Source: Anaerolineales bacterium
GTDB lineage: Bacteria > Chloroflexota > Anaerolineae > Anaerolineales > Villigracilaceae
Assembly: GCA_016928525.1 (NCBI GenBank)
Contig: JAFGKO010000181.1
Location: 1 to 5,189 of the forward strand
Reading direction: 5' to 3'
DNA length: 5,189 nt
The position numbers were made by a program, and so were the translations under genes. Under the pieces are notes generated by a model. It was not told where the DNA came from. It ran no database searches and saw nothing but the letters and a program-made list of their open reading frames with translations. Within the stretch, counting starts at the first letter, position 1; every line of letters starts with the position of its first letter. This document shows, in pieces, positions 4,520 to 5,189 of this stretch.

Positions 4520-5189
4520 ACCCTACGTTGCCCCAAGCCCAGGAAGCCATTCGAAACGCGCGTGAGGCCTTACGCAGTGGGGACCACAGCGCGGCCCGTC
4601 GTTGGGCCGAGCAGGCAGCCCAATTAGCCCCACAGTTGGAGGATCCGTGGCTGATCCTGGCTGCGGTTGCCAGTCCGCGGGCAAGTGTTTCTTTTATTCA
4701 GCGGGCTTTGCAGATCAACCCGGATAGTCCGCGTGCGCGCAAGGGGATGCAATGGGCGCTGAAACGCTTGCAAGAAGAGCCATCGGCACAGAAAACGGCT
4801 GAGACTACGAAGCAGGTAAAAAGCGTCGTTAGAAGCATTCCGAAAGAGCCGGCGGGAAAAGTGGCGTCCAAAAAGGCTTCCCGGACACCCATCTTTCCAA
4901 TCCTGTTGCTGGTACTGGGCTGTATAGCCATCATCTTTGCCGCATGGACGGCCAGCACCACTCCGGTCTTGGCGTCCATCCTGAGCGGAGTGTCCCAGCC
5001 GGAGGAAGATTTGCATCCGCGGGTCTGGGCGCGTGTGGAAATCGCCAAACCGGTCCAGGTGGCTGAACCAGCGCCGGTCCTAGTAGAGGCTGTGCCTACC
5101 CTCCCGGCTCCTACGGCGACCTTGCCGCCACCGACTCCTGAGCCAACCGCAGCGCCGCCTACCTCCACACCCGAACCGGACTTGGAACC
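4516..5189 (+). CDS. TPR-membrane-Pro-rich linker protein, C-terminus cut by window end
   Basis: This frame is open from the ATG at 4516 to the last base, giving 224 codons with no stop. Residues 11-85 are a cytosolic TPR-like helical module (EALRSGD at 18-24, PWLILAAV at 44-51, QRALQINPDSPRARKG at 62-77). Residues 86-124 are Lys-rich. A membrane helix follows at about 125-145 (IFPILLLVLGCIAIIF core). The rest is a Pro/Thr/Glu-rich extracellular linker still running at the edge (PTLPAPTATLPPPTPEPTAA at 194-213). The N-terminus resembles that of the 634-residue TPR protein. The start overlaps the amidase stop by ATGA and has no Shine-Dalgarno sequence, so translation probably depends on ribosomes finishing the amidase. 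Anaerolineae proteins of this form often continue into an extracellular catalytic domain. An L,D-transpeptidase (YkuD) or another wall enzyme would suit the neighbour, but that is a guess because the domain is outside the window. Confidence 0.85.
   Translation, partial: MNPTLPQAQEAIRNAREALRSGDHSAARRWAEQAAQLAPQLEDPWLILAAVASPRASVSFIQRALQINPDSPRARKGMQWALKRLQEEPSAQKTAETTKQVKSVVRSIPKEPAGKVASKKASRTPIFPILLLVLGCIAIIFAAWTASTTPVLASILSGVSQPEEDLHPRVWARVEIAKPVQVAEPAPVLVEAVPTLPAPTATLPPPTPEPTAAPPTSTPEPDLE

Noticed and set aside
4624..5168. Two minus-strand frames of 130 and 156 codons at the right end
   Set aside because: Both are antisense to the frame starting at 4516, which has a TPR module, a membrane helix and a Pro-rich linker. 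The Gly/Val/Ala-rich antisense product (MEVGGAAVGSGVGGG) is what the reverse of a Pro/Thr linker yields.

Overview
The window looks like part of a Chloroflexota chromosome, most likely class Anaerolineae. The evidence is mid-range GC content, membrane-anchored tetratricopeptide (TPR) proteins without cleavable signal peptides, extracellular linkers rich in Thr/Pro (TPTPTRTPTP type), and a short DUF971 protein with two CPCxxC motifs. This assignment rests on protein style, not on a marker gene, so the class level is only moderately secure. I see no mobile element, CRISPR array, tRNA or rRNA.

Layout from left to right. A small plus-strand DUF971 (gamma-butyrobetaine hydroxylase N-terminal-like) protein lies at 39-377, preceded by overlapping inverted repeats. 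A convergent gap (378-480) holds two hairpins; the right one has a T-run in the minus direction and should terminate the next gene. A minus-strand block follows in transcription order: a flavin reductase-like protein (3539-3045), AMMECR1/AmmeMemoRadiSam protein A (3014-2442), and a 634-residue membrane-anchored TPR protein (2385-481). The 176-base gap at 3540-3715 is divergent and carries promoters for both sides plus two dyads. To its right, a plus-strand pair overlaps by four bases (ATGA): a membrane-anchored N-acetylmuramoyl-L-alanine amidase (3716-4519) and a TPR/membrane/Pro-rich-linker protein (4516 to beyond the window end).

How the genes relate. The amidase pair is probably a cell-wall remodelling unit, because the second protein has the form of a cytosolic TPR sensor or scaffold, a membrane helix and a long linker leading to an extracellular domain that is cut off. 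The 634-residue protein has the same N-terminal cytosolic module and membrane helix but carries about ten extracellular TPRs, so both may belong to one envelope-associated family. The flavin reductase/AMMECR1 pair looks like a small redox or modification unit whose partner genes are not visible.

Expression signals form a pattern. The three genes with recognisable promoters directly upstream lack a Shine-Dalgarno sequence and have a -10 box 6-11 bases before the start codon, predicting leaderless or nearly leaderless mRNAs. The two genes with a good Shine-Dalgarno sequence (DUF971 and AMMECR1) both have a hairpin that can pair with part of it. I did not find a clearly undescribed system. The most interesting signals are the doubled metal-site motif in the DUF971 protein, the shared TPR-membrane module, and the start-site architecture.
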